From an uncultured Blautia sp. (GTDB lineage Bacteria; Bacillota; Clostridia; Lachnospirales; Lachnospiraceae), in the NCBI GenBank assembly GCA_934373235.1, contig CAKROW010000078.1, positions 1-10,632 on the forward strand: DNA of 10,632 nt, given 5' to 3'. Under the pieces are notes generated by a model. That model was not told where the DNA came from. It was given only the letters and a program-made list of their open reading frames with translations, and did no database searches. The translations under genes were made by a program, and so were the position numbers. Of the stretch, positions 1-6,805 are shown in pieces; the stretch's first letter is position 1, and every line of letters starts with the position of its first letter.

Positions 1-1
1 G

Positions 2-38
2 AACCCGGGGAGATTTATTTTCCCCGGGTTTTCTTTTT
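2..38 (+). terminator. Rho-independent terminator of an upstream gene outside the window
   Basis: A perfect 10-bp GC-rich stem (2-11 pairing with 21-30) with a 9-base loop is followed directly by a T-rich run at 31-38. This is a textbook intrinsic terminator on the plus strand. The gene it ends lies left of the window, so the regulator at 72 is probably not simply co-transcribed with it unless readthrough occurs. Confidence 0.92.
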
Positions 39-71
39 ACAGAATACTCACATTGAAAGGACACAATATTT

Positions 72-1160
72 ATGAAAATACAGCAAACACTTCAGAAATG
101 CCTGGAGGACTGGAACCGGATCAGCGGGCTTGACTTCTGCCTGCTGGATGAAAATAACAATATCTATGTCACAACCTGCCAGAAACGGCTTCCTTCACAG
201 GAGCGGCTTTCTCTCTTCCGTGAAAGTCCGGCCCTCTGTACCTCCAACACTTCTGCCAGCCTTTACAAAGTCTCGGGAACCGGCCATGAAGACCACATCC
301 TGATCGTATGGGGATTTTCAGACGCAGCTCCTACGATCGGCGAGCTTGCCGTCTGCCAGATAGAGAGTCTTTTCACCGCCTATACCGAAAAAACAGATAA
401 AAATTCCTTTATGCAGAATCTTCTCCTGGACAAATATTCACAGGTGGAGGCTTTCAACAGAGCCGCAAGACTTCGCATTACCCCCACTGTCCGCCGTGCA
501 GTCTTTCTGGTAGAAACCAAACAGCACAAGGACGAAAGTGCCCTCGCCACCATACGGAATATATTTTCCGCAAGGACAAAGGATTTCATCACAGCGCTGG
601 ACGACTCCGGTATTATTGTCGTCCGTGAACTTCAGAGCACAGAAAGTTTTGAGGAACTTGATAACATTGCCTGTATGCTGGTGGATATGCTGAACACGGA
701 AGCCATGACCTCCGCCTGGGTTTCCTACAGCAATGTGGCAGATGATATCATGGAACTTTCCAATGCATACAAAGAAGCCCGCACAGCTCTTGAGGTAGGC
801 AAGATCTTCTATGCGGACAAAAATGTTTTCGGGTATAACCGTCTGGGAATCGGAAGGCTGATCTACCAGCTTCCCATTCAGGTCTGCGACATGTTTGTCA
901 ATGAGATTTTCGGAGATGAAAACCTGGATTCCATTGACGACGAAACTCTGAATATCATCCGGACATTTTTTGAAAATAATCTGAATCTCTCAGAAACCTC
1001 CAGGCAGCTTTATGTCCACCGCAACACCCTGGTGTACCGCTTTGAGAAGCTTCAGAAGCGGTTCGGACTTGATATCCGTACCTTTGAGGACGCACTGGCC
1101 TTCAAGCTTGCCATGATGGTGTCTGATTATATCACTTACACCAGCAGTCACAGAAAGTAA
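72..1160 (+). CDS. PucR/CdaR-family transcriptional regulator
   Basis: A 362-residue cytoplasmic DNA-binding regulator. The C-terminus (about 292-350) is the HTH_30 domain of the PucR/CdaR family: LNIIRTFFENN, then LSETSRQLYVHRNTLVYRFEKLQ and a final helix with FEDALAFKLA. The middle (about 138-250) resembles the degenerate GGDEF-like domain of CdaR-type proteins, including a SNAYKEARTALEVGK helix. The N-terminal 110 residues look like a small sensor domain (GLDFCLLDENN at 19-29) that I cannot name; it lacks a clear sugar-diacid signature. The start is supported by GAAAGGA at 55-61, 10 bases upstream of the ATG. The gene converges on modC with only 10 bases between the stop codons. No clear promoter is visible between the upstream terminator and the start. 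Relatives control purine catabolism or diacid use; the ligand and targets here are unknown. Confidence 0.85.
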   Translation: MKIQQTLQKCLEDWNRISGLDFCLLDENNNIYVTTCQKRLPSQERLSLFRESPALCTSNTSASLYKVSGTGHEDHILIVWGFSDAAPTIGELAVCQIESLFTAYTEKTDKNSFMQNLLLDKYSQVEAFNRAARLRITPTVRRAVFLVETKQHKDESALATIRNIFSARTKDFITALDDSGIIVVRELQSTESFEELDNIACMLVDMLNTEAMTSAWVSYSNVADDIMELSNAYKEARTALEVGKIFYADKNVFGYNRLGIGRLIYQLPIQVCDMFVNEIFGDENLDSIDDETLNIIRTFFENNLNLSETSRQLYVHRNTLVYRFEKLQKRFGLDIRTFEDALAFKLAMMVSDYITYTSSHRK

Positions 1161-1170
1161 GCAGATCTGT

Positions 1171-2229
1171 TTACTCTGCGCTTCCAAGGAGCATGAGATG
1201 TTCCGGAGGGAAGTACAGGTACGCCGGCATCCCGGCATACGGATCTTCTTCAAAACTGTTTTTCGGGCGCATCCACCAGATTATGGCAGATGCGCTGTTT
1301 TTTGCATTTTTTATCATATACTGGTGTTCAAAAGTAGTTTCTATGTACTCGGTCACCTGTACCTTCATGGAATTTTCCCCCGGAGCTTCCTCCGGCCGTA
1401 TCCAGTGGCCCCTGATCCCTACATAAAGCATATCCTCTGTCACTTCATCCTGGGTTTTCAGCTTCATATCCCAGTCTGCGGCATAGACTTCATGTGCGCC
1501 CAGCCTCTTAATACGCGAAAAATTCTTACAGCCTGTAAGCCTTGCGGCTTCCAGCAGCCCCGGTCTTTCAAAAAGTTCCTTTGTCTCTCCTGTCACAAGG
1601 ATCCTGCCCTGATGGATCACAGCCAGGTCTTTGCAGAACTTATACGCTTCATCCCTGCTGTGAGTTACCATGATCAGGTCACCCTCATAATCCTTAAGGA
1701 AATCCATGATCTCTCTCTGGAGCACATCTTTGAGATAACCATCCAGTGCAGAAAAAGGTTCATCCAGAAGTATGGCTTCCGGCTCACCGATCATCATCCT
1801 TGCCAGTGCCACTCTCTGCTGCTGGCCGCCGGAAAGCTGTGATGGAAGACGTTCTCCCAGGCCATCCAGATGAAAACGTTTCAGATAATCTTCCACTTTT
1901 TCTTTTGCATCAGCTTTTTTCCCTCTGTAACCGCAACGTATATTCTGTTCTACTGTCATTGTGGGAAAAAGTGCATAATTCTGGAACATGTAGCCGATCT
2001 TCCTCTGCTGGGGCTTCAGGTTGATCCCTGCATCAGAATCAAAGACTGTTTTGCCGTTTATCACGATCCTGCCTTTATCCGGCTTCTCAATCCCTGCAAT
2101 ACACCGTAGAGTCATACTCTTGCCGCTTCCGGATGCTCCCAGAAGTCCCATGGCCTTTGAACTGCTGTTTATGGATGCCTTCAGGGAAAAATCCCGGAAA
2201 TTCTTCTCAATATTGATCTCAACTGCCAT
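1171..2229 (-). CDS. modC: Molybdate ABC transporter ATP-binding protein ModC
   Basis: Cytoplasmic ATPase of the molybdate importer, 352 residues from the chosen ATG. The ABC motifs are complete: Walker A GASGSGKS at 31-38, Q-loop Gln83, signature LSGGQ at 132-136, Walker B AILLDEP at 152-158, SALD D-loop and switch His190. A C-terminal extension (about 232-352) occupies the place of the TOBE/Mop regulatory domain of ModC but is divergent. I chose the ATG at 2229 over an in-frame GTG at 2238 because it overlaps the modB stop as TGATG and has GGTGG about 5 bases upstream, a classic coupled start. It is the last gene of modABC. Family knowledge makes it the energy module for the ModB dimer. Tungstate or sulfate transport ATPases are related, but the ModA and Mop neighbours favour molybdate. 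Confidence 0.93.
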   Translation of the reverse strand: MAVEINIEKNFRDFSLKASINSSSKAMGLLGASGSGKSMTLRCIAGIEKPDKGRIVINGKTVFDSDAGINLKPQQRKIGYMFQNYALFPTMTVEQNIRCGYRGKKADAKEKVEDYLKRFHLDGLGERLPSQLSGGQQQRVALARMMIGEPEAILLDEPFSALDGYLKDVLQREIMDFLKDYEGDLIMVTHSRDEAYKFCKDLAVIHQGRILVTGETKELFERPGLLEAARLTGCKNFSRIKRLGAHEVYAADWDMKLKTQDEVTEDMLYVGIRGHWIRPEEAPGENSMKVQVTEYIETTFEHQYMIKNAKNSASAIIWWMRPKNSFEEDPYAGMPAYLYFPPEHLMLLGSAE

Positions 2230-2924
2230 CAGAACCACCTTCTTCCCTTCATGCCTCTTCCTGACACCACATTGATCGCAGCTACAATGAGGAAGGAGAT
2301 CAGCACGATCACAACTACCCAGAACCCGGCAGTGCCATAGTTTCCTGCTGCAGTCTCCGAGGCAATGGCCACAGACACAGTCCTTGTTTTTCCCAGAATG
2401 TTTCCTGCAAGCATGGAAGTAGCTCCATATTCACCAATAGCACGTGCAAAGGCAAGAACAGTTCCTGAAGCGATTCCCGGCCCTGCCGTCGGCATGACAA
2501 CACGCCAGAATATCTCACTGTCACTCATTCCGAGAGTCTGTCCCGCATAGATCAGGTTCACATCCACCTGTTCAAAGGCTGCTCTTGCATTACGGTACAT
2601 CAGCGGAAAAGCGATCACTGCCGCTGCAATAACACAGCCTTTCCAGGTCTGCACGATCTTAATGTCAAAATTATCCAGAAGGAAGCTTCCAAAGGGTCTT
2701 TTGATACTGAAGATCAGCAGCAGAAAAAATCCTGCCACTGTGGGCGGCAGCACCAGAGGAAGCGTAAGTATCCCGTCCAGCACTGCCTTTGCGCCGGAAT
2801 TCAGCCTCATGATCTTTCTGGCACAGAACACTCCCAGAAAAAAAGCGATCACGGTTGCCACAATGCCGGTCTTTAAGGATATCCACAGGGGACTCCAGTT
2901 GATTTCCTGTAAAAATCCGCTCAT
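2229..2924 (-). CDS. modB: Molybdate ABC transporter permease ModB
   Basis: Integral membrane permease of 231 residues, a normal length for ModB, with about five hydrophobic helices (near 16-36, 50-72, 94-112, 152-172 and 200-220). The cytoplasmic coupling loop with the EAA-type motif is at about 121-151 (AGQTLGMSDSEIFWRVVMP), where ModC docks. The conserved LTLPLVLPPTVAGF stretch at 53-66 and FARAIGEYGATSMLAGN at 159-175 are typical of ModB/CysT permeases. It starts 5 bases after the modA stop and overlaps modC by one base. No good Shine-Dalgarno precedes the ATG, so translation probably depends on coupling from modA. Confidence 0.94.
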   Translation of the reverse strand: MSGFLQEINWSPLWISLKTGIVATVIAFFLGVFCARKIMRLNSGAKAVLDGILTLPLVLPPTVAGFFLLLIFSIKRPFGSFLLDNFDIKIVQTWKGCVIAAAVIAFPLMYRNARAAFEQVDVNLIYAGQTLGMSDSEIFWRVVMPTAGPGIASGTVLAFARAIGEYGATSMLAGNILGKTRTVSVAIASETAAGNYGTAGFWVVVIVLISFLIVAAINVVSGRGMKGRRWF

Positions 2925-2929
2925 AATGA

Positions 2930-3829
2930 TTATTTGGACTCAGCGTCCTTGTCGGCTGTCTCCTGGTCTTCCTCTGCACCCTCAGCAGCTTCTGCATCAT
3001 CTTCGGAAGCCTCATCCTCTGTATATGCAGTAAATCCATATTCCTCAAATACCCTGATGGCATCGTCAGTTTTCAGATAGTCCAGGAATTCCTCTACTGC
3101 CTTTGTGTCGTCCTCAGACGCCTCCTTATCCTCAATCATTCCCACAGGGTAGAGAACCGGTGTATCAAGGCTGTCTGCCGGTGCTTCTGCAATGATATCT
3201 ACCTTATCTGCAACTGATGCTGCATCTGTTGCATACACAACACCAACCTCGTTACTTCCCTCGCTAACTGCTGCAAGTACATCTGTTACGTTCTTACCTT
3301 CATTGATCTCCATCTTGTTCACATCGTCCATAATCCCAAGATTGGTGAATATCTCACGCGCATACTGTCCAACAGGAACGCTCTCTCCTGCAAGTGCAAT
3401 ATTCCCGGCATCTGTGATATTTTCAAATCCTGTTACCCTGGTCTCTCCATCCTTCGGTTTGATCAGGACTACCTTATTCTCCAGAAGATCTGTTACAGTA
3501 TCTTCCTTTGCAAGCTTCTCATCTACAAGCGCATCCATCTGCTTGTCTGCTGCTGAGAAAAACAGGTCACATCTTGCGCCTTCCTCGATCTGTGTCTGGA
3601 GAGTACCTGAGCTGTCGGCGCTGTAATAGATTGTCACATTCGGATAAAGCTCATTGAAATCCTTCTGGATATCTTCCATGGAGTTGCTGAGGCTGGCTGC
3701 GATAAATGCGTAAACCTCTCCTTTCAGATTCTCATCTCCCTCTGTCTTCTCTGCTGCAGATACACTTCCTGTCATCATTCCTGTGCAGATAATTCCTGCT
3801 GTAAGAGCTGCCAAGATTTTTTTCTTCAT
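2930..3829 (-). CDS. modA: Molybdate ABC transporter substrate-binding protein ModA
   Basis: Extracytoplasmic oxyanion-binding protein, 299 residues from the ATG at 3829. ModA motifs are clear: AASLSNSMEDIQKDF (44-58), ADSSGTLQTQIEEGARCDLF (71-90), VPVGQYAREIFTNLGI (151-166), and VTDVLAAVSEGSNEVGVVYATDA (181-203) before VLYPVGMIED. The start is fixed by GGAGAGGG just upstream and by a strong promoter at 3891-3919. A longer reading that starts at 3931 would begin upstream of that promoter and is rejected. The N-terminus is a signal peptide (KKK, hydrophobic core to about 22, SVSA then AEKT), best read as a signal peptidase I site. Cys15 is not in a valid lipobox. The family fold ends near EEYGFTAYTE, and a 30-residue acidic tail (270-299) follows. 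It could also bind tungstate. Confidence 0.94.
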   Translation of the reverse strand: MKKKILAALTAGIICTGMMTGSVSAAEKTEGDENLKGEVYAFIAASLSNSMEDIQKDFNELYPNVTIYYSADSSGTLQTQIEEGARCDLFFSAADKQMDALVDEKLAKEDTVTDLLENKVVLIKPKDGETRVTGFENITDAGNIALAGESVPVGQYAREIFTNLGIMDDVNKMEINEGKNVTDVLAAVSEGSNEVGVVYATDAASVADKVDIIAEAPADSLDTPVLYPVGMIEDKEASEDDTKAVEEFLDYLKTDDAIRVFEEYGFTAYTEDEASEDDAEAAEGAEEDQETADKDAESK

Positions 3830-3890
3830 CTTTTTGTCCCTCTCCTTTTTGTTTCGTTTGGTTTTGTTCGGTTTTGAATGGTTTCGTCTA

Positions 3891-3919
3891 ATTTTACCCA
3901 AATGAAAGTTTTCTGTCAA
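3891..3919 (-). promoter_or_regulatory. Promoter of modABC
   Basis: On the minus strand, TTGACA (3914-3919) and TAAAAT (3891-3896) are separated by exactly 17 bases, a near-consensus vegetative sigma-factor promoter. Transcription should start near 3884, leaving a leader of about 55 bases that is A/C-rich and apparently unstructured. A promoter this close to consensus suggests that control, if any, is by a repressor rather than an activator (inference). Confidence 0.85.
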
Positions 3920-3944
3920 GATGTAAGGCATTGCTGTTTTCCAC

Positions 3945-3964
3945 TTTGCATGTTATCATGAAAA
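3945..3964. promoter_or_regulatory. Candidate operator dyad in the modA-mop spacer
   Basis: A 20-bp interrupted inverted repeat of the form TTTnCATG-4-CATGnAAA. It overlaps the predicted -35 and spacer of the mop promoter and lies about 25 bases upstream of the modA -35. The position suits autoregulation of mop and the HTH-PBP regulator. That a protein binds here is inference. Confidence 0.4.
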
Positions 3965-3974
3965 AAGATTTATA
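3946..3974 (+). promoter_or_regulatory. Probable promoter of mop and the HTH-PBP regulator
   Basis: TTGCAT (3946-3951) and TTTATA (3969-3974) are spaced by 17 bases, about 36 bases upstream of the mop ATG. The match is weaker than the divergent modA promoter, but this is the best candidate in the spacer. Confidence 0.55.
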
Positions 3975-4010
3975 TGCCATCAATTCTGAATGATAAGGAG
4001 AAAGATATTC

Positions 4011-4223
4011 ATGAAACTCAGTGCCCGTAACCAGTTAAAAGGTAAAGTTATCAATATCAACAAAGGAGCTGTCAATTCCATTGTATCTATCGATATCGGA
4101 GGTGGAAATATCATTACTGCCACCATCTCCTGTGCTGCTGTGGAAGAGCTTGGTCTGAAAGTGGGCTCTGATGCCTACGCAGTGATCAAGGCCACTAGTG
4201 TTATGGTGGGAATCGATGAATAA
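4011..4223 (+). CDS. mop: Mop molybdate-binding (molbindin/TOBE) protein
   Basis: A 70-residue single TOBE/Mop domain protein. The sequence begins with the family hallmark KLSARNQLKGKV, continues with NKGAVNSIVSIDIGGG, and ends with VEELGLKVGSDAYAVIKATSVMVG, covering the whole domain with nothing extra. Molbindins form hexamers that bind molybdate or tungstate at subunit interfaces and act as cytoplasmic stores or buffers; that role here is by family. The ATG at 4011 is preferred over one at 3990 because AAGGAG (3995-4000) sits 10 bases before it and because the hallmark begins at that Met. The last eight bases overlap the start of the next gene (ATGAATAA), so the two genes are translationally linked. 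It is transcribed divergently from modABC. Confidence 0.95.
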   Translation: MKLSARNQLKGKVININKGAVNSIVSIDIGGGNIITATISCAAVEELGLKVGSDAYAVIKATSVMVGIDE

Positions 4224-5133
4224 ATTTTATACAGCCCAGGAAATTGCAGACAAATTAAAGATCAAAAAGACCACAGTATACGAGCTGATCAAACGCGGAG
4301 AACTTGCCTCCTCAAAAATAGGCAAGCAGCTTCGTGTCAGCGAGGAGCAGCTTGAACAGTATCTGAACAGCGCTTCCAGTGCATCTGTACCGGAGACACA
4401 CCAGCCACCTGAGAGTTCTCTTCTGAAGAGAGACTATCTCATTCATTCCAGCGGACTTATTATCAGCGGTCAGTCCTCTCCGGCCCTTGATCTTCTGTTA
4501 AATCAGCTTCCTTCAAGACCTGGAAGCCTGCCTGTTCTCCAGTCTCACCTGAACACTTATAACGGGCTGTATTCTCTCTATTTTGAAAAAGTCCACATCG
4601 CCTGTACTGCTGCCTCGTTTTCGGACATCCACAGTCTTGTTCCCGGAATTCCACTGACAGCCGTACTGTTTTACAGATATGATCTGGGATTTTATATAAA
4701 AAAAGGAAACCCCAGAAATATACAGGGATTTCCTGATCTGCAAAGAGCAGATATTATTTTTGCAAACCGCGAAAAAGGCAGCAGCCGGAGGATCTTCCTT
4801 GACAGGAAATTAATGGAATACGGCATTTCCCCAGATTCCATATCCGGTTACCGCAATGAACTGGTATCAGATAGTTTCACTGCTGCCGCTGTTGCCGGTG
4901 GCCAGGCTGATGCTGCCCTTGGAGAGTCCTGTGCTGCCAGAAGTTTTCCTGACCTGGATTTTATACCATTAAGCCAGGAGACCATGTATCTTGTTATGGC
5001 AACCGAAAGACTTGGCTCTCCCGGTTTTCAGGCTGTTATCGAAACTGTCTCTTCAGATGCCTTTCGCCAGGCTCTGTCTCTTCAGACCGGATATGCCACT
5101 TCTGATTCCGGAAAGATACTGCCACTGCAATAG
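4216..5133 (+). CDS. One-component regulator: excisionase-type HTH plus PBP-like (probable molybdate-sensing) domain
   Basis: A 305-residue cytoplasmic protein. Residues 3-50 form a MerR/excisionase-type helix-turn-helix (FYTAQEIADKLKIKKTTVYELI, then KRGELASSKIGKQLRVSEEQL), followed by a Ser/Pro-rich linker (51-69). Residues about 72-290 match the periplasmic-binding-protein-like domain that in archaea and bacteria is fused to HTH domains or to MoeA. Visible elements are GLIISGQSSPALDLLL, YNGLYSLYFEKVHIACTAASF, IPLTAVLFYRYDLGFYIKKG, FANREKGSSRRIFLD and VAGGQADAALG. There is no signal peptide, so it senses an internal ligand. The ATG at 4216 overlaps the mop stop and has GGTGGG just upstream; an in-frame ATG at 4198 lies deeper inside mop. 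With mop upstream and modABC divergent, it is probably the molybdate- or molybdenum-cofactor-responsive regulator of this locus (inference). No ModE-type gene is present in the window. Confidence 0.85.
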   Translation: MNKFYTAQEIADKLKIKKTTVYELIKRGELASSKIGKQLRVSEEQLEQYLNSASSASVPETHQPPESSLLKRDYLIHSSGLIISGQSSPALDLLLNQLPSRPGSLPVLQSHLNTYNGLYSLYFEKVHIACTAASFSDIHSLVPGIPLTAVLFYRYDLGFYIKKGNPRNIQGFPDLQRADIIFANREKGSSRRIFLDRKLMEYGISPDSISGYRNELVSDSFTAAAVAGGQADAALGESCAARSFPDLDFIPLSQETMYLVMATERLGSPGFQAVIETVSSDAFRQALSLQTGYATSDSGKILPLQ

Positions 5134-5142
5134 CAGTGGCAG
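5119..5142. terminator. Hairpin between convergent genes, probable bidirectional terminator
   Basis: A perfect 10-bp stem (5119-5128 with 5133-5142) closed by a 4-base loop. The TAG stop of the HTH-PBP gene lies at the loop. The hydrolase gene from the other strand stops 26 bases away at 5169, so one hairpin could serve both transcripts. Flanking T runs are short (TCTTT on the minus strand, a delayed CTTTT on the plus strand), so efficiency is uncertain. Confidence 0.65.
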
Positions 5143-5168
5143 ACACATAACTTTTACTATCCATTCTG

Positions 5169-6776
5169 TCAGTTCAGATACTCATATACCCTGGATGAAA
5201 TATTCCGGATACCGTTTATCAGATGGTCTTCTCCGGCATCCTTTGAAAAAACACACAGTACATAGTCGGTTTTCTTTCCGTAAATAATAGCGATATCATG
5301 CTGTACGGAATCTGTCTCTCCGGTTTTGTTGGCACAGGTCACTCCTGACGGAAGCCCGGCCGGTATCTTCCACCTTCTCTGCTGATGCAGAAGAAGATTC
5401 AGCATCTCTCTGGAATATCCAGGTGATACACATTTTCCCTTATAAATCTGTTCCAGAAGCCTGCCACAGTCTCTGGCAGATGCTGTATTCCTTGCTCCGT
5501 CACTCATAAAGCTGGAGCTTGAAGGATGAAGGGAGCTGTGACATCCGGTGCTTGTATAGCTGTTTTTGCGAAGATACTGATTCACCACTGCAGTTCCGTC
5601 CACAAAGCTGTGGGAGGATGCATGATATCTTACAAGCTCATTAAAACATTCATTGTCGCTTTCTGTGATCATATCCCAGAGAAGATACTGTATTGTGGAA
5701 TTATAAGCGATCTTTCCCTGTCTGATCTGGTCAAATGTGGATGCCATCACAAATGCCTTGATGGTGCTGGCAGGATACATGGCCTGATCATAAAGATTCA
5801 CAGTATTACCCGTTTTAAGATCTTTGATATAAACAGACCAGGTTCCACCGTATTCTCTGGTATACTGGGCAAGTTCTGCTTTCAGTGCACTGAGGGCATA
5901 CTCAGACCTGGTGCTCTTATGCCCCAGATAGTCCACATAGGAACCATCCCCTGTTTTTGTGGATTTTGCTATGGTTCCGTCAGACTGGAGATAATAACCG
6001 GATTTCCAGCAGTTGACTGCCACCTGACCCGTACTGCGAACATAATATTTCTGGCCTCTGAATGTGATCCAGCCTGCTTTTGTACAGATTCTTCCATTTT
6101 CGTTGCTGAAATAATATTCTCCCTTAAAGCGTTTTTTGTTTACGGTCATGTTCACGCTGTGCATAGCTCTGGCAGTACACAGCTTACCTGTTCCGTAAAA
6201 ATAATAATAGCCGGTTTTGAAGATAACGCCTCCACGGCGCACACTTTTTATGTATCTTACCTTTGCATTGGTAGAAAGGGTTCCAAGGCGGCCTGCATAA
6301 TAAAATCCATTATAAACCCGGTTCCCGCACCTAAGGTTATTAAGGTGTATCAGACCTCTCTCTGTTGTTGTGAAGCGTCCGTTGCTGTTTGTCACATGAT
6401 AATTGACAAAATTGATCCCATGGACTTTTGTACCTTTAAAATAATAAACCTTCTGTTCTTTTGCAAGGGCACCGTTCTTTCCGAACATATAACAGCCTTT
6501 GAAAAGAAACTCGGTTTTTGGAATGTCCAGGTACTGTACACCTGTAAGTTTCACACCTTTTGCGTTCTTTAAATACCAGTTTCCTCTGTATTTTACCAGA
6601 TATTTCCCACTGCTATCACGAAATCTGACCTTCACTGTCTTCTGCGTGCCTGTGGATGCGGCATGGACAGGCACACTTTCCATGCCTGCCCATCCTGTAA
6701 ACATACACACCGCAAAAACCAGGACTGCCATCTGCAAAAAGCACCTGAATCCTCTGTTTTTACTTTTTTCTTTCAT
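5169..6776 (-). CDS. Secreted protein with wall-binding-like repeats and a class A beta-lactamase-fold serine hydrolase domain
   Basis: A 535-residue exported protein. Residues 1-40 are a signal peptide (basic start, hydrophobic 12-30, likely cleavage near VHA-AST). Residues about 55-272 hold roughly eight degenerate aromatic/Gly repeats (for example GYYYFYGTGKLCT, GEYYFSNENGRICT, SGYYLQSDGTIAKS) that resemble choline/glucan-binding repeats. Residues about 295-535 form a serine-hydrolase domain: GTWSVYIKDLKTG, catalytic S337-T-I-K340, S373-D-N375 and K484-T-G486. No ExxLN segment with a Glu166 equivalent is visible between SDN and KTG, so a true beta-lactamase is unlikely; a peptidoglycan-acting or regulatory hydrolase is more plausible. 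An AAGGGA stands close before the ATG. It is the last gene after uppP and the Ser/Asp lipoprotein (29-base gap) and ends before a shared hairpin. The substrate is unknown. Confidence 0.85.
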   Translation of the reverse strand: MKEKSKNRGFRCFLQMAVLVFAVCMFTGWAGMESVPVHAASTGTQKTVKVRFRDSSGKYLVKYRGNWYLKNAKGVKLTGVQYLDIPKTEFLFKGCYMFGKNGALAKEQKVYYFKGTKVHGINFVNYHVTNSNGRFTTTERGLIHLNNLRCGNRVYNGFYYAGRLGTLSTNAKVRYIKSVRRGGVIFKTGYYYFYGTGKLCTARAMHSVNMTVNKKRFKGEYYFSNENGRICTKAGWITFRGQKYYVRSTGQVAVNCWKSGYYLQSDGTIAKSTKTGDGSYVDYLGHKSTRSEYALSALKAELAQYTREYGGTWSVYIKDLKTGNTVNLYDQAMYPASTIKAFVMASTFDQIRQGKIAYNSTIQYLLWDMITESDNECFNELVRYHASSHSFVDGTAVVNQYLRKNSYTSTGCHSSLHPSSSSFMSDGARNTASARDCGRLLEQIYKGKCVSPGYSREMLNLLLHQQRRWKIPAGLPSGVTCANKTGETDSVQHDIAIIYGKKTDYVLCVFSKDAGEDHLINGIRNISSRVYEYLN

Positions 6777-6805
6777 CTTTCCCTTATATCTTCCGTTTCT
6801 ATATA

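Noticed and set aside
1198..1842. Plus-strand open frame opposite modC
   Set aside because: modC has every ABC ATPase motif; the opposing frame has no family resemblance.
3830..3931. N-terminal extension of modA starting at 3931
   Set aside because: It would begin upstream of the TTGACA-17-TAAAAT promoter and put a basic stretch before the signal peptide.
3830..4010. Molybdenum-cofactor riboswitch
   Set aside because: The modA leader is short and unstructured, and the mop leader is too short for that RNA.
5526..6572. Long plus-strand open frame (348 codons) opposite the hydrolase gene
   Set aside because: It is antisense to a gene with a signal peptide, repeats and complete catalytic motifs, has no good ribosome binding site and no recognisable domain.
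5169..6776. Antibiotic-resistance beta-lactamase
   Set aside because: The fold motifs are present but the Glu166 region is not, and the wall-binding-like repeats point to another role.
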